From Novosphingobium sp. UBA6272 (GTDB taxonomy: Bacteria > Pseudomonadota > Alphaproteobacteria > Sphingomonadales > Sphingomonadaceae), in assembly GCF_002440635.1 (NCBI RefSeq), contig NZ_DJUW01000002.1, positions 195,677 through 259,676 on the forward strand: 64,000 bases of DNA, read 5' to 3'. Each line of letters begins with the position of its first letter. The first letter of the stretch is position 1. Both the position numbers and the translations under genes were made by a program. Below are positions 34,745 through 43,761 of this stretch, piece by piece. The notes under the pieces are model-generated. The model was not told where the DNA came from, ran no database searches, and saw only the letters and a program-made list of their open reading frames with translations.

Positions 34745-36667
34745 ATGAGTTCAGACCCGGCAACGCCGCTTCTCGACACTGTCGATGTTCCTTCCGACCT
34801 GCGCCGGCTCGCGCCCGGCCAGTTGCGCCAGCTGGCGGACGAGCTGCGCAGCGAGATGATCAGCGCCGTCGGCACAACCGGCGGGCACCTCGGCTCGGGG
34901 CTGGGCGTGGTCGAACTGACCGTCGCGATCCACTATGTCTTCAACACGCCCGACGACAAGCTGGTCTGGGATGTCGGCCACCAGGCCTACCCGCACAAGA
35001 TCCTGACCGGACGGCGCAGCCGGATCCGCACCCTGCGCCAGGGCGGCGGGCTATCGGGTTTCACCAAGCGCAGCGAGAGCGAGTACGATCCGTTCGGCGC
35101 GGCGCACTCCTCCACTTCGATTTCGGCCGCATTGGGCTTTGCAGTGGCCAACAAGATGATCGGCCAGCCCGGCAAGGGCATTGCCGTGATCGGCGACGGG
35201 GCGATGAGCGCCGGCATGGCCTATGAGGCAATGAACAACGCTGCCGAGGCGGGCAACCGGCTGGTGGTGATCCTCAACGACAACGACATGTCGATCGCCC
35301 CGCCGGTTGGCGGACTGTCGGCCTATCTCGCCCGGCTGGTATCCTCGCGGCCGTTCCTGGGTCTGCGCGATATCGCCCGGCGGTTGTCGCGCAAGCTGCC
35401 CGAACCGCTCCACCGCGCCGCCAAGAAAACCGACGAATTCGCCCGCGGGATGGCGATGGGCGGGACCCTGTTCGAGGAACTGGGCTTCTATTACGTCGGC
35501 CCGATCGACGGCCACAACCTCGATCAGCTGATCCCGGTGCTTGAGAACGTCCGCGATGCCGCCGAAGGGCCGTGCCTGATCCATGTCGTCACCCAGAAGG
35601 GCAAGGGTTATGCTCCGGCCGAAGCCAGCGCCGACAAGTATCACGGGGTGCAGAAGTTCGACGTGATCACCGGCGAACAGGTCAAGGCTCCGGCCAAGGC
35701 CCCGGCCTATCAGAACGTGTTCGGCGAAACGCTGGCCAAGCTGGCCGACAACGATCCCCGGATCTGCGCGATCACCGCCGCGATGCCGAGCGGGACCGGG
35801 GTCGACAAGTTCGCCAAGGCCCACCCGGACCGCGCCTTTGACGTCGGGATTGCCGAGCAGCACGGGGTAACCTTCGCCGCCGGCCTCGCCGCGCAGGGAA
35901 TGCGGCCATTCTGCGCGATCTATTCCACCTTCCTGCAGCGCGCCTATGACCAGGTGGTCCACGATGTGGCGATCCAGAACCTGCCGGTCCGCTTCGCGAT
36001 TGACCGTGCCGGGCTGGTCGGAGCCGACGGGGCGACTCATGCCGGCTCGTTCGACATCACTTACCTCGCCAGCCTGCCCAACTTTGTGGTGATGGCCGCA
36101 GCCGACGAGGCCGAGCTGGTCCACATGACCTATACCGCCGCTCTCCACGACAGCGGCCCGATCGCCTTCCGCTATCCGCGCGGCAATGGGGTGGGGGTAG
36201 AGCTGCCCGAAGTTCCGCAGCAGCTTGAAATCGGCAAGGGCCGGATCGTCCGCCAGGGCAGCAAGGTCGCGATCCTTTCGCTAGGTACGCGCCTCGCTGA
36301 AGCTTTGAAGGCCGCCGATCAGCTCGAGGCCAAGGGGCTATCGACCACGGTTGCCGACCTGCGCTTTGCCAAGCCGCTCGATACCGATCTGATCCGGCAC
36401 TTGATGACCAGCCACGAAGTGGTCGTGACGGTCGAGGAGGGCAGCATCGGCGGGCTCGGCGCGCATGTGCTGACCATGGCCAGCGACGAAGGCCTGACCG
36501 ACGCCGGCCTCAAGATCCGCACCCTGCGCCTGCCCGACACGTTCCAGGATCACGACGCGCCGGATAAGCAGTACGACGCCGCCGGGCTGAACGCGCCGCA
36601 CATCGTCGATGCGGTGCTGAAGGCGCTGCGGCATAACTCGGCGGGGGTTGAGGAGGCACGGGCTTGA
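34745..36667 (+). CDS. dxs: 1-deoxy-D-xylulose-5-phosphate synthase
   Basis: The 640-residue thiamine-diphosphate enzyme joins pyruvate and glyceraldehyde-3-phosphate in the first step of the MEP isoprenoid pathway. Visible are GGHLGSGLGVVELTVAIH, VWDVGHQAYPHKILTGR, the ThDP motif beginning IGDGAMSAGMAYEAMN, and NDNDMSIAPPVG. The C-terminal DXS domains contain DRAFDVGIAEQHGVTFAAG and DRAGLVGADGATHAG. Length and motifs are normal for the family. It overlaps the following hydrolase start (TGATG). Confidence 0.98.
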   Translation: MSSDPATPLLDTVDVPSDLRRLAPGQLRQLADELRSEMISAVGTTGGHLGSGLGVVELTVAIHYVFNTPDDKLVWDVGHQAYPHKILTGRRSRIRTLRQGGGLSGFTKRSESEYDPFGAAHSSTSISAALGFAVANKMIGQPGKGIAVIGDGAMSAGMAYEAMNNAAEAGNRLVVILNDNDMSIAPPVGGLSAYLARLVSSRPFLGLRDIARRLSRKLPEPLHRAAKKTDEFARGMAMGGTLFEELGFYYVGPIDGHNLDQLIPVLENVRDAAEGPCLIHVVTQKGKGYAPAEASADKYHGVQKFDVITGEQVKAPAKAPAYQNVFGETLAKLADNDPRICAITAAMPSGTGVDKFAKAHPDRAFDVGIAEQHGVTFAAGLAAQGMRPFCAIYSTFLQRAYDQVVHDVAIQNLPVRFAIDRAGLVGADGATHAGSFDITYLASLPNFVVMAAADEAELVHMTYTAALHDSGPIAFRYPRGNGVGVELPEVPQQLEIGKGRIVRQGSKVAILSLGTRLAEALKAADQLEAKGLSTTVADLRFAKPLDTDLIRHLMTSHEVVVTVEEGSIGGLGAHVLTMASDEGLTDAGLKIRTLRLPDTFQDHDAPDKQYDAAGLNAPHIVDAVLKALRHNSAGVEEARA

Positions 36668-37464
36668 TGCGGCGTGCCCTGCTAGCGATCGCCCTGCTGA
36701 TATCGGGCGCTTATGCGGCAGGTTTGGGCAGCCTTTTCTACTATCAGCGCAGCCTGATTTTCCCCGCACCCAGCCTCCCTTGGCCCGAGGAAGCCGGCTT
36801 TGAGACCGTGTCCTATCGGACTGAAGACGGGCTGACGCTGCGCGGGCTCTACCGCGCGGCCCAGCCGGGCCAGCCGACCATCGTATTCTTCCACGGCAAC
36901 GGCGACAGCCTTTCGGGCTCACTGGTTTCAACCGAGCTTTATGCCGCAGCCGGCCACGGACTGTTGCTCGTCGAGTACCGGGGATATGGCGGCAATCCCG
37001 GCGCGCCTGACGAAGCGGGGCTCTACCAAGACGGACGAGCGGCACGCGGCTGGCTAGCGGCCGAGGGAATTCAGCCTGAACGACAGATTCTGATCGGATA
37101 CTCGCTGGGCACCGGGGTTGCGGCGCAACTGGCGCTCGAACAGGCCCCGGCCAGGCTTATCCTCATCGCGCCCTACACCAGCCTGCCAGATGTGGTGACG
37201 CATCGTTTCGGCGGGCTGGTTCCTACTTCGCTGGTCAAGGACCATCTCGACACGGCAGCAAAGATTGCCCGGATCGGTTGCCCGGTGCTGATCATGCACG
37301 ACCGCGATGACGCATCGGTCCCCGCCGCTCAAGGCGAAGCTTTGGCTCGCGCGTCAAAGGGCGCGAAGCTGCTCCTGTTCAACGGCCATGGCCACCAGCT
37401 GGGATTCTCAGAGGAAGCCCAGCAGGCTGGCCTCACATGGCTTCAAGCCAATCAGACTAGTTAA
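36667..37464 (+). CDS. Alpha/beta hydrolase (YfhR/ABHD13-like)
   Basis: A 265-residue protein with an N-terminal membrane segment (ALLAIALLISGAYAAGL) and an alpha/beta hydrolase domain. Oxyanion-hole motif IVFFHGNGDS, nucleophile elbow IGYSLGTGVA, acid in MHDRDDASVP and base in FNGHGHQLGF. This is the small membrane-attached serine hydrolase type seen in many proteobacteria. ATG at 36667 overlaps the dxs stop. It may be periplasmic or membrane-facing; substrate unknown. Confidence 0.85.
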   Translation: MRRALLAIALLISGAYAAGLGSLFYYQRSLIFPAPSLPWPEEAGFETVSYRTEDGLTLRGLYRAAQPGQPTIVFFHGNGDSLSGSLVSTELYAAAGHGLLLVEYRGYGGNPGAPDEAGLYQDGRAARGWLAAEGIQPERQILIGYSLGTGVAAQLALEQAPARLILIAPYTSLPDVVTHRFGGLVPTSLVKDHLDTAAKIARIGCPVLIMHDRDDASVPAAQGEALARASKGAKLLLFNGHGHQLGFSEEAQQAGLTWLQANQTS

Positions 37465-38144
37465 CCCAACCACCGCCACACCCCCGCCGGCATCGCGATC
37501 AGCCAGCCGTGGGCCCAGGTGGCGACCAGCCAAAGTGCAATCCCGCCAAGCCATGGCACAGTGCCGGCCTTGCCCAGCGCGCCAAGCCTCGGCCAATAGC
37601 AGGTCTGCGCTTGCCAACCCTGCCACGCGGGTCCCATTAGCACGGCCTTCTTGCGGTCCTGCATGTGCGCGCCGACCAGCGCCAGGATGGCCATGGCCAG
37701 GCTCAGGACGATCACCCGCGGGGTCGGGCTGACCAGCACATGGGCGGCGCTCCATAGCGCGAAGGACCACATCATCGGATGGCGGGTTGAATGGAACACC
37801 CCGTGCGGGCCTTTGGCGGCCAGCGCCGCGGCGCCGGGCGCCGGCATCGCCGGGTTGCCCTTGAACGAGCCGACCAGCAGCACCGAGGCAAGCAGCATCA
37901 GCAGCGTCGCGATGATCCACGGCCCCTTGGCCAGGCCATCCCACAGCGGCGCGGCGGGCGGCACGGCGCGGAAGGCCATGACCAGCCAGCCGAAGGTGGC
38001 GAAAGCGACCAGCGAATAGAGCGCCGGGAAGGCCTTCTCCCCAGTCAGCCGCGCCAGCGGCGCGCGCAGGGGGTGCGACAGGGCGAAATGACTGCCGACG
38101 AAAGCAGTGCAGGCGGCGATCAAACCGGCGAGAGCGTTATCCAT
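37461..38144 (-). CDS. NnrU family membrane protein
   Basis: The 227-residue polytopic protein has about five or six membrane spans and the NnrU signature STRHPMMWSFALWSAAHVL. NnrU proteins occur with nitrite and nitric oxide reduction genes in some organisms, and elsewhere stand alone. No denitrification genes are seen here. The stop overlaps the end of the hydrolase gene on the other strand by four bases. Confidence 0.9.
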   Translation of the reverse strand: MDNALAGLIAACTAFVGSHFALSHPLRAPLARLTGEKAFPALYSLVAFATFGWLVMAFRAVPPAAPLWDGLAKGPWIIATLLMLLASVLLVGSFKGNPAMPAPGAAALAAKGPHGVFHSTRHPMMWSFALWSAAHVLVSPTPRVIVLSLAMAILALVGAHMQDRKKAVLMGPAWQGWQAQTCYWPRLGALGKAGTVPWLGGIALWLVATWAHGWLIAMPAGVWRWLG

Positions 38145-38222
38145 GCGGCTTCCCCTATGTTTACGGCGTCAACATAGGTAGCACAACGCAACTGGATGGC
38201 AATCGGAATTTTCTTTGGCGTC

Positions 38223-39521
38223 TTACCAGTCGTAGGCCTTGGGCAGGCTGCCTTCGCTGGGGGACTTGGCATAGCGATCGCGCAGCCGGGTCTGGTGATC
38301 GCTCAGCGGTTGCTCGACCCCGTCGATGAACACACGGCTCACCCCGGTCTGCAGTTCAAGCGGATCGCCATCCCAGATCACCACGTCGCCAGCGCGGCCC
38401 GGGCGCAGCGAACCGATCCGGTCGCCCAGCCCCATGGCCTCGGCCGGGCCCGAGCTGATCGCGGCAAAGGCCTGATTCCAGGTCATCCCGCTCGCCCCCG
38501 GAACCCGGCTCAGCGCAACCATGTTGCCGGCATATTGCGGGGCATAGCGCGGCTGGTCGAAGAACGCGCCGAGCGCGACCTTGACGCCGCCCGCTTTCAT
38601 CCGCCCGACGTTTGACTGGGTTGCGCCGAGCTGCTCGAAGCTGGCCGGCAGATCATTCAGCGGAGTGGCCAGCACCGGCACACCCGACCGGGCCAGTTCG
38701 CCCGCCACCATCCAGCCTTCGGTCGCGCCGACGATCACCAGCCGGATCAGCGGGAACTCCTTCTTGAGGCCCAGCACCATGCGGATATCGGCGGCGCGCT
38801 CGACATGGACGTAGAGCGGTTGGTTGCCAGTCACCACCGGGATCAGCGCCTGCGCGTCGCGGCGGGTCAAGCGGACATCGTCGCGGCGTACGCCGCCGGG
38901 TGAAAGGCTCAGCTCGCGCGCTTCGATCAGGCCGTCGTGCAGCTCGGCCCAGGCCGCCACCCGGCTGCCCCCGGCGCGGGCCGCGCCGGTTTCGCCCAGC
39001 TCGACGTACTGGAAGGCGCGCGGAATCATCACCGGATCGGGATCGGCCCCCAGATCGATCACCGCGCCCTGGCCGCCGAAGATCGCATTGGTACCCAGCG
39101 GCGCGATCGCCGCGCGGGTTACCCCGCCGGACCGGCTGACCTTGATATGCTGGGCATCGGGATTGATCGCATAGGACAGATCGAGCCCGGCGCTGAACGG
39201 GCTCTTGCGGGCATCGGAATCGTTGCTGTCATCGACCGCGCCGACATCGTAAAGTCCGATATCGGTCACCGCGACGACCAGTCCCGGGGTCACCCATTTG
39301 CCGCTGGCATCGATGGTGCGGACCCCCGCCGGAACTGCAACGTTGCGGCCCGCGGCGACCACCTTGCCGTCCTGCACCAACACGGTGCCGCCCTCGATCG
39401 GATCGCTGCCATCGCCGATCACCACCTTGCCGCCGGTGATCGCCACCGTCTGGGCCAGTGCCGGAGCGGCGGTGCAGGCGAGCAGCGCGGCCAGGGCCGC
39501 ATTCACGCGCCGGGCGCTCAT
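38223..39521 (-). CDS. Amidohydrolase-family protein lacking the metal-binding HxH
   Basis: The 432-residue secreted protein has a signal peptide (AALAALLACTAAPALAQ) and amidohydrolase-like ends: VIGDGSDPIEGGTVLVQDGKV at the start and IGSLRPGRAGDVVIWDGDPL at the end. Where an active enzyme has TPGxxDxHxHxG, this one has VTPGLVVAVTDIG, so the first pair of metal ligands is gone. It overlaps the upstream amidohydrolase (ATGA) and is the last gene of the transporter operon. It may be a pseudoenzyme partner. Confidence 0.88.
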   Translation of the reverse strand: MSARRVNAALAALLACTAAPALAQTVAITGGKVVIGDGSDPIEGGTVLVQDGKVVAAGRNVAVPAGVRTIDASGKWVTPGLVVAVTDIGLYDVGAVDDSNDSDARKSPFSAGLDLSYAINPDAQHIKVSRSGGVTRAAIAPLGTNAIFGGQGAVIDLGADPDPVMIPRAFQYVELGETGAARAGGSRVAAWAELHDGLIEARELSLSPGGVRRDDVRLTRRDAQALIPVVTGNQPLYVHVERAADIRMVLGLKKEFPLIRLVIVGATEGWMVAGELARSGVPVLATPLNDLPASFEQLGATQSNVGRMKAGGVKVALGAFFDQPRYAPQYAGNMVALSRVPGASGMTWNQAFAAISSGPAEAMGLGDRIGSLRPGRAGDVVIWDGDPLELQTGVSRVFIDGVEQPLSDHQTRLRDRYAKSPSEGSLPKAYDW

Positions 39522-40942
39522 TTCACGTCTCCTTCACCGGGCTGGCCCAGCTCGAAATCGCTGACCGCGCGGCGCTTGCGGTCGGCACTGTCGAACAGCA
39601 GCGCGCCGTCGACCCAGACCTTCTCGGGCCGCGAATAGACCGACAGCGGATTGCCGTTCCACAGCACCACGTCGCCGGCCTTGCCGGCTTCAAGGCTGCC
39701 GGTCAGCTTGTCGATCCCGATCGCCTTGGCCGGGTTGAGCGTCAGCCAGCGGATCACCTCGGCATCGGGCGCATCGATCCCGATCCGGCGGGCGTCGCCC
39801 TGGGCCTTGGCTGCTTCCTGCGGCAAGCGCTGGATTCCGTTCTCGTCATCCGAATGGATCACCACGCAGGCCCCGGCCTTGTAGAGCAGCCCGGCGTTCT
39901 CGGGGATGCCGTCATAGGCTTCCATCTTGAAGCCCCACCAGTCGGCCCAGATCGCGCTGCAGGTGCCGGCCGCGGCGAGCAGATCACCGATCTTGTAAGC
40001 CTCAACCGCGTGGTGGAAGGTGCTGACCTTGTAGCCGAATTCCTTGCCCATATCGAGCACGATGGCCATCTCGTCGGCGCGGTAGCAGTGGTTCTGGACC
40101 AGGATTTCGCCGTCGAGCACCCCCGCCAGCGTTTCCATCGCCAGGTCTCGGCTCTCCAGCTTTCCGGCCTTGCGCTTGGCGCGGTATTCGCTGGCCTTGA
40201 TCCAGGTTTCGCGGTTGACCGCAAGGTTGCCCATCCGGGTCGAAGGCGCGCGGCCCTTGGCGCCGTAGACCCGCTTGGGGTTTTCGCCGCAGGCCATCTT
40301 CAGGCTGTAGGGCGCACCGGGGTACTTCATCCCCTGCATGGTCCGCGAAGGCACGTTCTTCAGCACCACGCCGCGCCCGCCCATCAGATTGCCCGATCCG
40401 GGCAGGACCAGCAGCGAGGTGACCCCGCCATTTGCCATGGCCCGCGAAAAGCCCGGGTCCTGCGGCCAGACCGAATGCTCGGCCCAGACGTTGGGGGTGG
40501 TCGGGTTGGTCATCTCGTTGCCGTCGGAATGGGCATCGACCCCGGGGCTCGGATAGTCGCCCAGGTGGCTGTGGGCATCGATGATCCCGGGGGTGACGAA
40601 CTTGCCCGTCCCGTCGATCCGCACCGCATCGGCCGGCACGTCGAGATCGGCCAGACTGCCGGCTACGGCGGCGATCTTGCCATCGCGGATCAGCACCACG
40701 CCGCGATCGATCCGCTTGCCCGCGCCGTCGAACACCGTGGCATTGGTGATCAGGGTCGGGTGCGAGGGATAGGGCCGATAGGTCGAAGGATAGGGATCCT
40801 TGTTGAAATCCCGCGCGGCCTTCACCGCGGCGCTTTCTTCCTTCTTCTTGTCGTCCTTGTCGGCTGCAAGTCCCGGCGCGGCTGCGGCCAGCATCAATGA
40901 TCCAGCCGATGCAGCCAGCAGCGTCAGTTTATACCCCCGCAT
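39518..40942 (-). CDS. Secreted amidohydrolase (imidazolonepropionase-like)
   Basis: The 474-residue precursor has a signal peptide (KLTLLAASAGSLMLAAAAPGLA) and a metal-dependent amidohydrolase domain with HxH in FVTPGIIDAHSHLGDY, STFHHAVEAYK and VVIHSDDENGIQ. Members of this group hydrolyse peptides or cyclic amides in the periplasm. It follows the peptide transporter gene by five bases and overlaps the next amidohydrolase gene. The metal site looks intact, unlike its partner. Confidence 0.9.
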   Translation of the reverse strand: MRGYKLTLLAASAGSLMLAAAAPGLAADKDDKKKEESAAVKAARDFNKDPYPSTYRPYPSHPTLITNATVFDGAGKRIDRGVVLIRDGKIAAVAGSLADLDVPADAVRIDGTGKFVTPGIIDAHSHLGDYPSPGVDAHSDGNEMTNPTTPNVWAEHSVWPQDPGFSRAMANGGVTSLLVLPGSGNLMGGRGVVLKNVPSRTMQGMKYPGAPYSLKMACGENPKRVYGAKGRAPSTRMGNLAVNRETWIKASEYRAKRKAGKLESRDLAMETLAGVLDGEILVQNHCYRADEMAIVLDMGKEFGYKVSTFHHAVEAYKIGDLLAAAGTCSAIWADWWGFKMEAYDGIPENAGLLYKAGACVVIHSDDENGIQRLPQEAAKAQGDARRIGIDAPDAEVIRWLTLNPAKAIGIDKLTGSLEAGKAGDVVLWNGNPLSVYSRPEKVWVDGALLFDSADRKRRAVSDFELGQPGEGDVK

Positions 40943-40947
40943 ATCGC

Positions 40948-42516
40948 TTACTCTGCCTTGGCTTCGACGCGGTCTTCCAGCGTATCGAGGTGCATCCAGC
41001 CCTTGACCACCCGCGACAGCAGCAGAACGACAACGGCCGCGCCGATCGAAATCCAGCCGAACATTTCGTAGATCTCAAGCAGCTTTTCCTTGCTCATTTC
41101 GCCGCCATGGCCGCCGGTCGCTTCGCCAATCTTGCCGGCCACGAAGTTGCCGACTGCGGTCATGTAGAACCAGGCACCCATGATCAGCGAGGCAAGGTAG
41201 CTCGGCGCCAGCCGATTCATCGCGCTGAGCCCGACCGGGCTGAGGCACAACTCGCCGGTGGTGGCCAGCAGGTAATAGAGGAACACGAAGATCACCGGGG
41301 TCATCGCCGCAATCCCGAACGCCTGCGCGCCCCAGACCAGCACCAGGTTGGCGAGGCCCATCTGGGCAAGGGCGAGACCGAACTTGGCGGGGGCCGAAGG
41401 TTCCTTGCCCTCCCGGCCCAGCCATTGCCACAGCCCGGCGAACAGCGGGGCCAGGATGATGATGTAGATCGGGTTTATCGACTGGAAGATCGAAGCCGGC
41501 ACCCCGCCGCGATCGACATAGCGATCGGTGAACAGGCTCATCGAACCGCCGGCCTGTTCGAAAAGGCCCCAGAACAGCGGGTTGAGGCTGATCAGGAACA
41601 GGATCGCGAACATCCGCTCGCGCGGCTCCTTGTCGAGCTTGAAGGTTTCGTACAACACATAGCCAAGCAGGCCGATGCCCGAGACGACCAGCAGGCTCTG
41701 GATCACCGACTGGTACTGGACCAGAGCCCAGATCACTGCCACGGCCCCGAAACCGATCGCGTAGAGCCCGTATTCGAGCCCCTTGCTGAGCGGACGCGGG
41801 GCTTCCCCGGCACCGTTAAGCGCCTTCTTGCCCAGCACGAAGACGACCAGGCCCGCGAGCATGCCGATACCGGCCAGACCAAAGCCATAGCCCCAGCCGA
41901 TGGTCTCACCGAGGTAGCCGACCAGGATCGTGCCGATCGCCGCGCCCAGATTGATGCCCATGTAGAAGATCGTATAGGCCCCGTCGCGGCGCACATCGGT
42001 CAGCTTGTAGAGCTGGCCGACCATCACCGAGATATTGGCCTTGAGGAAGCCCGAGCCGACGATGATGAAGGCGAGCGCGGCCCAGAACACATTGATTGTC
42101 GGGTCATTCTGCCCGCCGACACCTTCAACCGCCATCAGCGTGTGACCAGCCGCCAGCAGCAGCCCGCCGAACAGCACCGCTTTGCGCTGGCCCAGATAAC
42201 GATCGGCCAGATAGCCGCCCAGCACCGGGGTGATATAGACCAGGCTGGTATAGGCTCCGTAGATCAGGTTGGCCTTGCCATCGCTGAACAGCCAGTGCTT
42301 GGTCAGATAGAAAATCAGCAGCGCGCGCATGCCGTAGTAGGAAAAGCGCTCCCACATTTCGGCGAAAAACAGCATGTAGAGGCCCTTGGGATGCCCGGCA
42401 AACTCCGGCTCCTTCTGGACCGCAACCTTGGCTCCGATGGCCAGGAAAACCGCAAGAACCACGACTGAGATCGCAGTGATCCAGTCGGCCTCTTGCCACA
42501 ATGCGACATCTTTCAT
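40948..42516 (-). CDS. POT/PTR-family proton-dependent oligopeptide transporter
   Basis: The 522-residue inner-membrane protein has about 14 membrane segments and POT signatures: FFAEMWERFSYYGMRALLIFYL (the ExxERxxYY region) and GGYLADRYLGQRKAV. The family imports di- and tripeptides with protons. ATG at 42516 follows GGGGAG by a normal spacing. The two amidohydrolases follow at once, so the operon looks built for peptide uptake and cleavage. A GntR regulator is divergent, about 180 bases away. Confidence 0.95.
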   Translation of the reverse strand: MKDVALWQEADWITAISVVVLAVFLAIGAKVAVQKEPEFAGHPKGLYMLFFAEMWERFSYYGMRALLIFYLTKHWLFSDGKANLIYGAYTSLVYITPVLGGYLADRYLGQRKAVLFGGLLLAAGHTLMAVEGVGGQNDPTINVFWAALAFIIVGSGFLKANISVMVGQLYKLTDVRRDGAYTIFYMGINLGAAIGTILVGYLGETIGWGYGFGLAGIGMLAGLVVFVLGKKALNGAGEAPRPLSKGLEYGLYAIGFGAVAVIWALVQYQSVIQSLLVVSGIGLLGYVLYETFKLDKEPRERMFAILFLISLNPLFWGLFEQAGGSMSLFTDRYVDRGGVPASIFQSINPIYIIILAPLFAGLWQWLGREGKEPSAPAKFGLALAQMGLANLVLVWGAQAFGIAAMTPVIFVFLYYLLATTGELCLSPVGLSAMNRLAPSYLASLIMGAWFYMTAVGNFVAGKIGEATGGHGGEMSKEKLLEIYEMFGWISIGAAVVVLLLSRVVKGWMHLDTLEDRVEAKAE

Positions 42517-42696
42517 TTCAAGCTCCCCGAAAGTCTCAGGCAAGGCCGATCCCTGCGGCCCTTTGCATGGCGCCCGAGACTAACCGCGATTTCGCGGGTG
42601 TGAAGCGAAATTTGCTCCCGTTGTTGCTTTATTACGCGGGCAGAATCCGGGCTATTTCCCTTGCCTGCCGCGCTGTATTATGGCACTGATGCACCT

Positions 42697-43041
42697 ATGG
42701 CCGACAACAGCAAACCCGTCTATCTCAAGCTCCGTGACAAGATCGCCGCGGCGATCATCGAAGGGACCTATCCCGAAGGGGCGATGCTCCCCTCGGTCCG
42801 CGCCTTTGCGGTCGATCAGGGCGCCAACCCGCTGACCGTGGCCAAGGCCTATCAGCAGTTCCAGCTCGACGGCCTGGTTGAGGTGCAGCGCGGCGTCGGC
42901 ATGTTCGTCGCGCGCGGCGCTGCCGACAAGCTGCGGCGGAGCGAGCGCGAGACTTTCCTGCGCCACGAATGGCCGACGATCCGCCAGCGGATCGAGCGGC
43001 TGGGCATCGTGCCGGACGAACTGCTCGCCGAAATTTCCTGA
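42697..43041 (+). CDS. Short GntR-family transcriptional regulator (YtrA-like)
   Basis: The 114-residue protein is a GntR winged helix (YLKLRDKIAAAIIEGTYPEG, LPSVRAFAVDQGANPLTVAKAYQQF) with only a short helical tail (QRIERLGIVPDELL) for dimerisation, as in the YtrA subfamily. There is no effector domain. It is divergent from the peptide transporter operon, so that operon is its likely target. The gene ends shortly before ihfB. Confidence 0.9.
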   Translation: MADNSKPVYLKLRDKIAAAIIEGTYPEGAMLPSVRAFAVDQGANPLTVAKAYQQFQLDGLVEVQRGVGMFVARGAADKLRRSERETFLRHEWPTIRQRIERLGIVPDELLAEIS

Positions 43042-43193
43042 TCCGCGACTACAATTGTCGATTGCGGAAGGCGTAGGGGTCTGGCACAACCGGGCTTGTG
43101 CAGTGCTGCTTGCACCGGGTCGGAAGCTGCGCCGCGCTTTTACCAATTCTTTGGGAAGGGTCATCCATGGTGGCCCTGGGAAAGGCGTGTTTT

Positions 43194-43475
43194 ATGATCC
43201 GATCCGAGCTTGTAGCCGCAATTGCCCGTGAAAATCCGGGCCTCCGCATGGAAGAGGTTGAAAAGGTGGTCAGCACCTTCTTCGACGAAATCGCCGGCCG
43301 ACTGGCTTCGGGCGGGCGGGTAGAGCTGCGCGGCTTCGGTGCTTTTTCCACCCGCGCCCGCGAAGCGCGCAAGGGCCGCAACCCCCGGACCGGTGAAGCC
43401 GTCAGCGTCCCCGGCAAGCGCGTGCCCTATTTCAAGCCCGGCAAGGAAATGCGCGCGCGGCTTAACGCTGACTGA
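43194..43475 (+). CDS. ihfB: Integration host factor subunit beta
   Basis: The 93-residue protein is of the HU/IHF family with IHF-beta features: IRSELVAAIARENP at the start, RVELRGFGAFSTRAREARKGRNPRTGE (DNA-binding arm) and PYFKPGKEMRARLN at the end. It bends DNA together with IHF-alpha, which is not in this window. ATG at 43194 is chosen. It is followed by three hairpins and tRNA-Leu. Confidence 0.95.
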   Translation: MIRSELVAAIARENPGLRMEEVEKVVSTFFDEIAGRLASGGRVELRGFGAFSTRAREARKGRNPRTGEAVSVPGKRVPYFKPGKEMRARLNAD

Positions 43476-43484
43476 TGCGTTGAC

Positions 43485-43554
43485 GGGATTGGCAAAGCCA
43501 ATCCCTGGCGCAACACCGGCCCAGTGTTGCAAGGCGGGGATGGATATCCCCGCC
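43485..43554 (+). terminator. Three successive hairpins after ihfB
   Basis: Three perfect hairpins follow each other: stem 9 bp with 3-nt loop (43485-43505), stem 7 bp with 7-nt loop (43510-43530), and stem 9 bp with 4-nt loop (43533-43554). The first probably ends ihfB transcription; none has a long T-run. They lie only 25 bases before tRNA-Leu. Confidence 0.6.
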
Positions 43555-43578
43555 GCACCCCCCTATGGCGGACAAAGC

Positions 43579-43663
43579 GCGGACGTGGCGGAATGGTAGA
43601 CGCCGGGGACTTAAAATCCCCTGAGCCTTGCTCGTGTGGGTTCGAGTCCCACCGTCCGCACCA
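43579..43663 (+). tRNA. tRNA-Leu (anticodon TAA)
   Basis: An 85-nt class II tRNA with a long variable arm. Acceptor stem GCGGACG (43579-43585) pairs with CGTCCGC (43653-43659), CCA is encoded at 43661-43663, anticodon stem GGGGA/TCCCC with loop CTTAAAA gives anticodon TAA (43612-43614), and the T-arm is GTGGG TTCGAGT CCCAC. It decodes TTA. Confidence 0.97.
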
Positions 43664-43761
43664 GCAGACTCGGGGTTTGTCCCTAGCCGCCGATTGACCG
43701 CGTTTTTCCAGCCACAACCCTAGCACTCCCGCTGCGCCGCATGGGCGCCGAAGGGAGCGTT

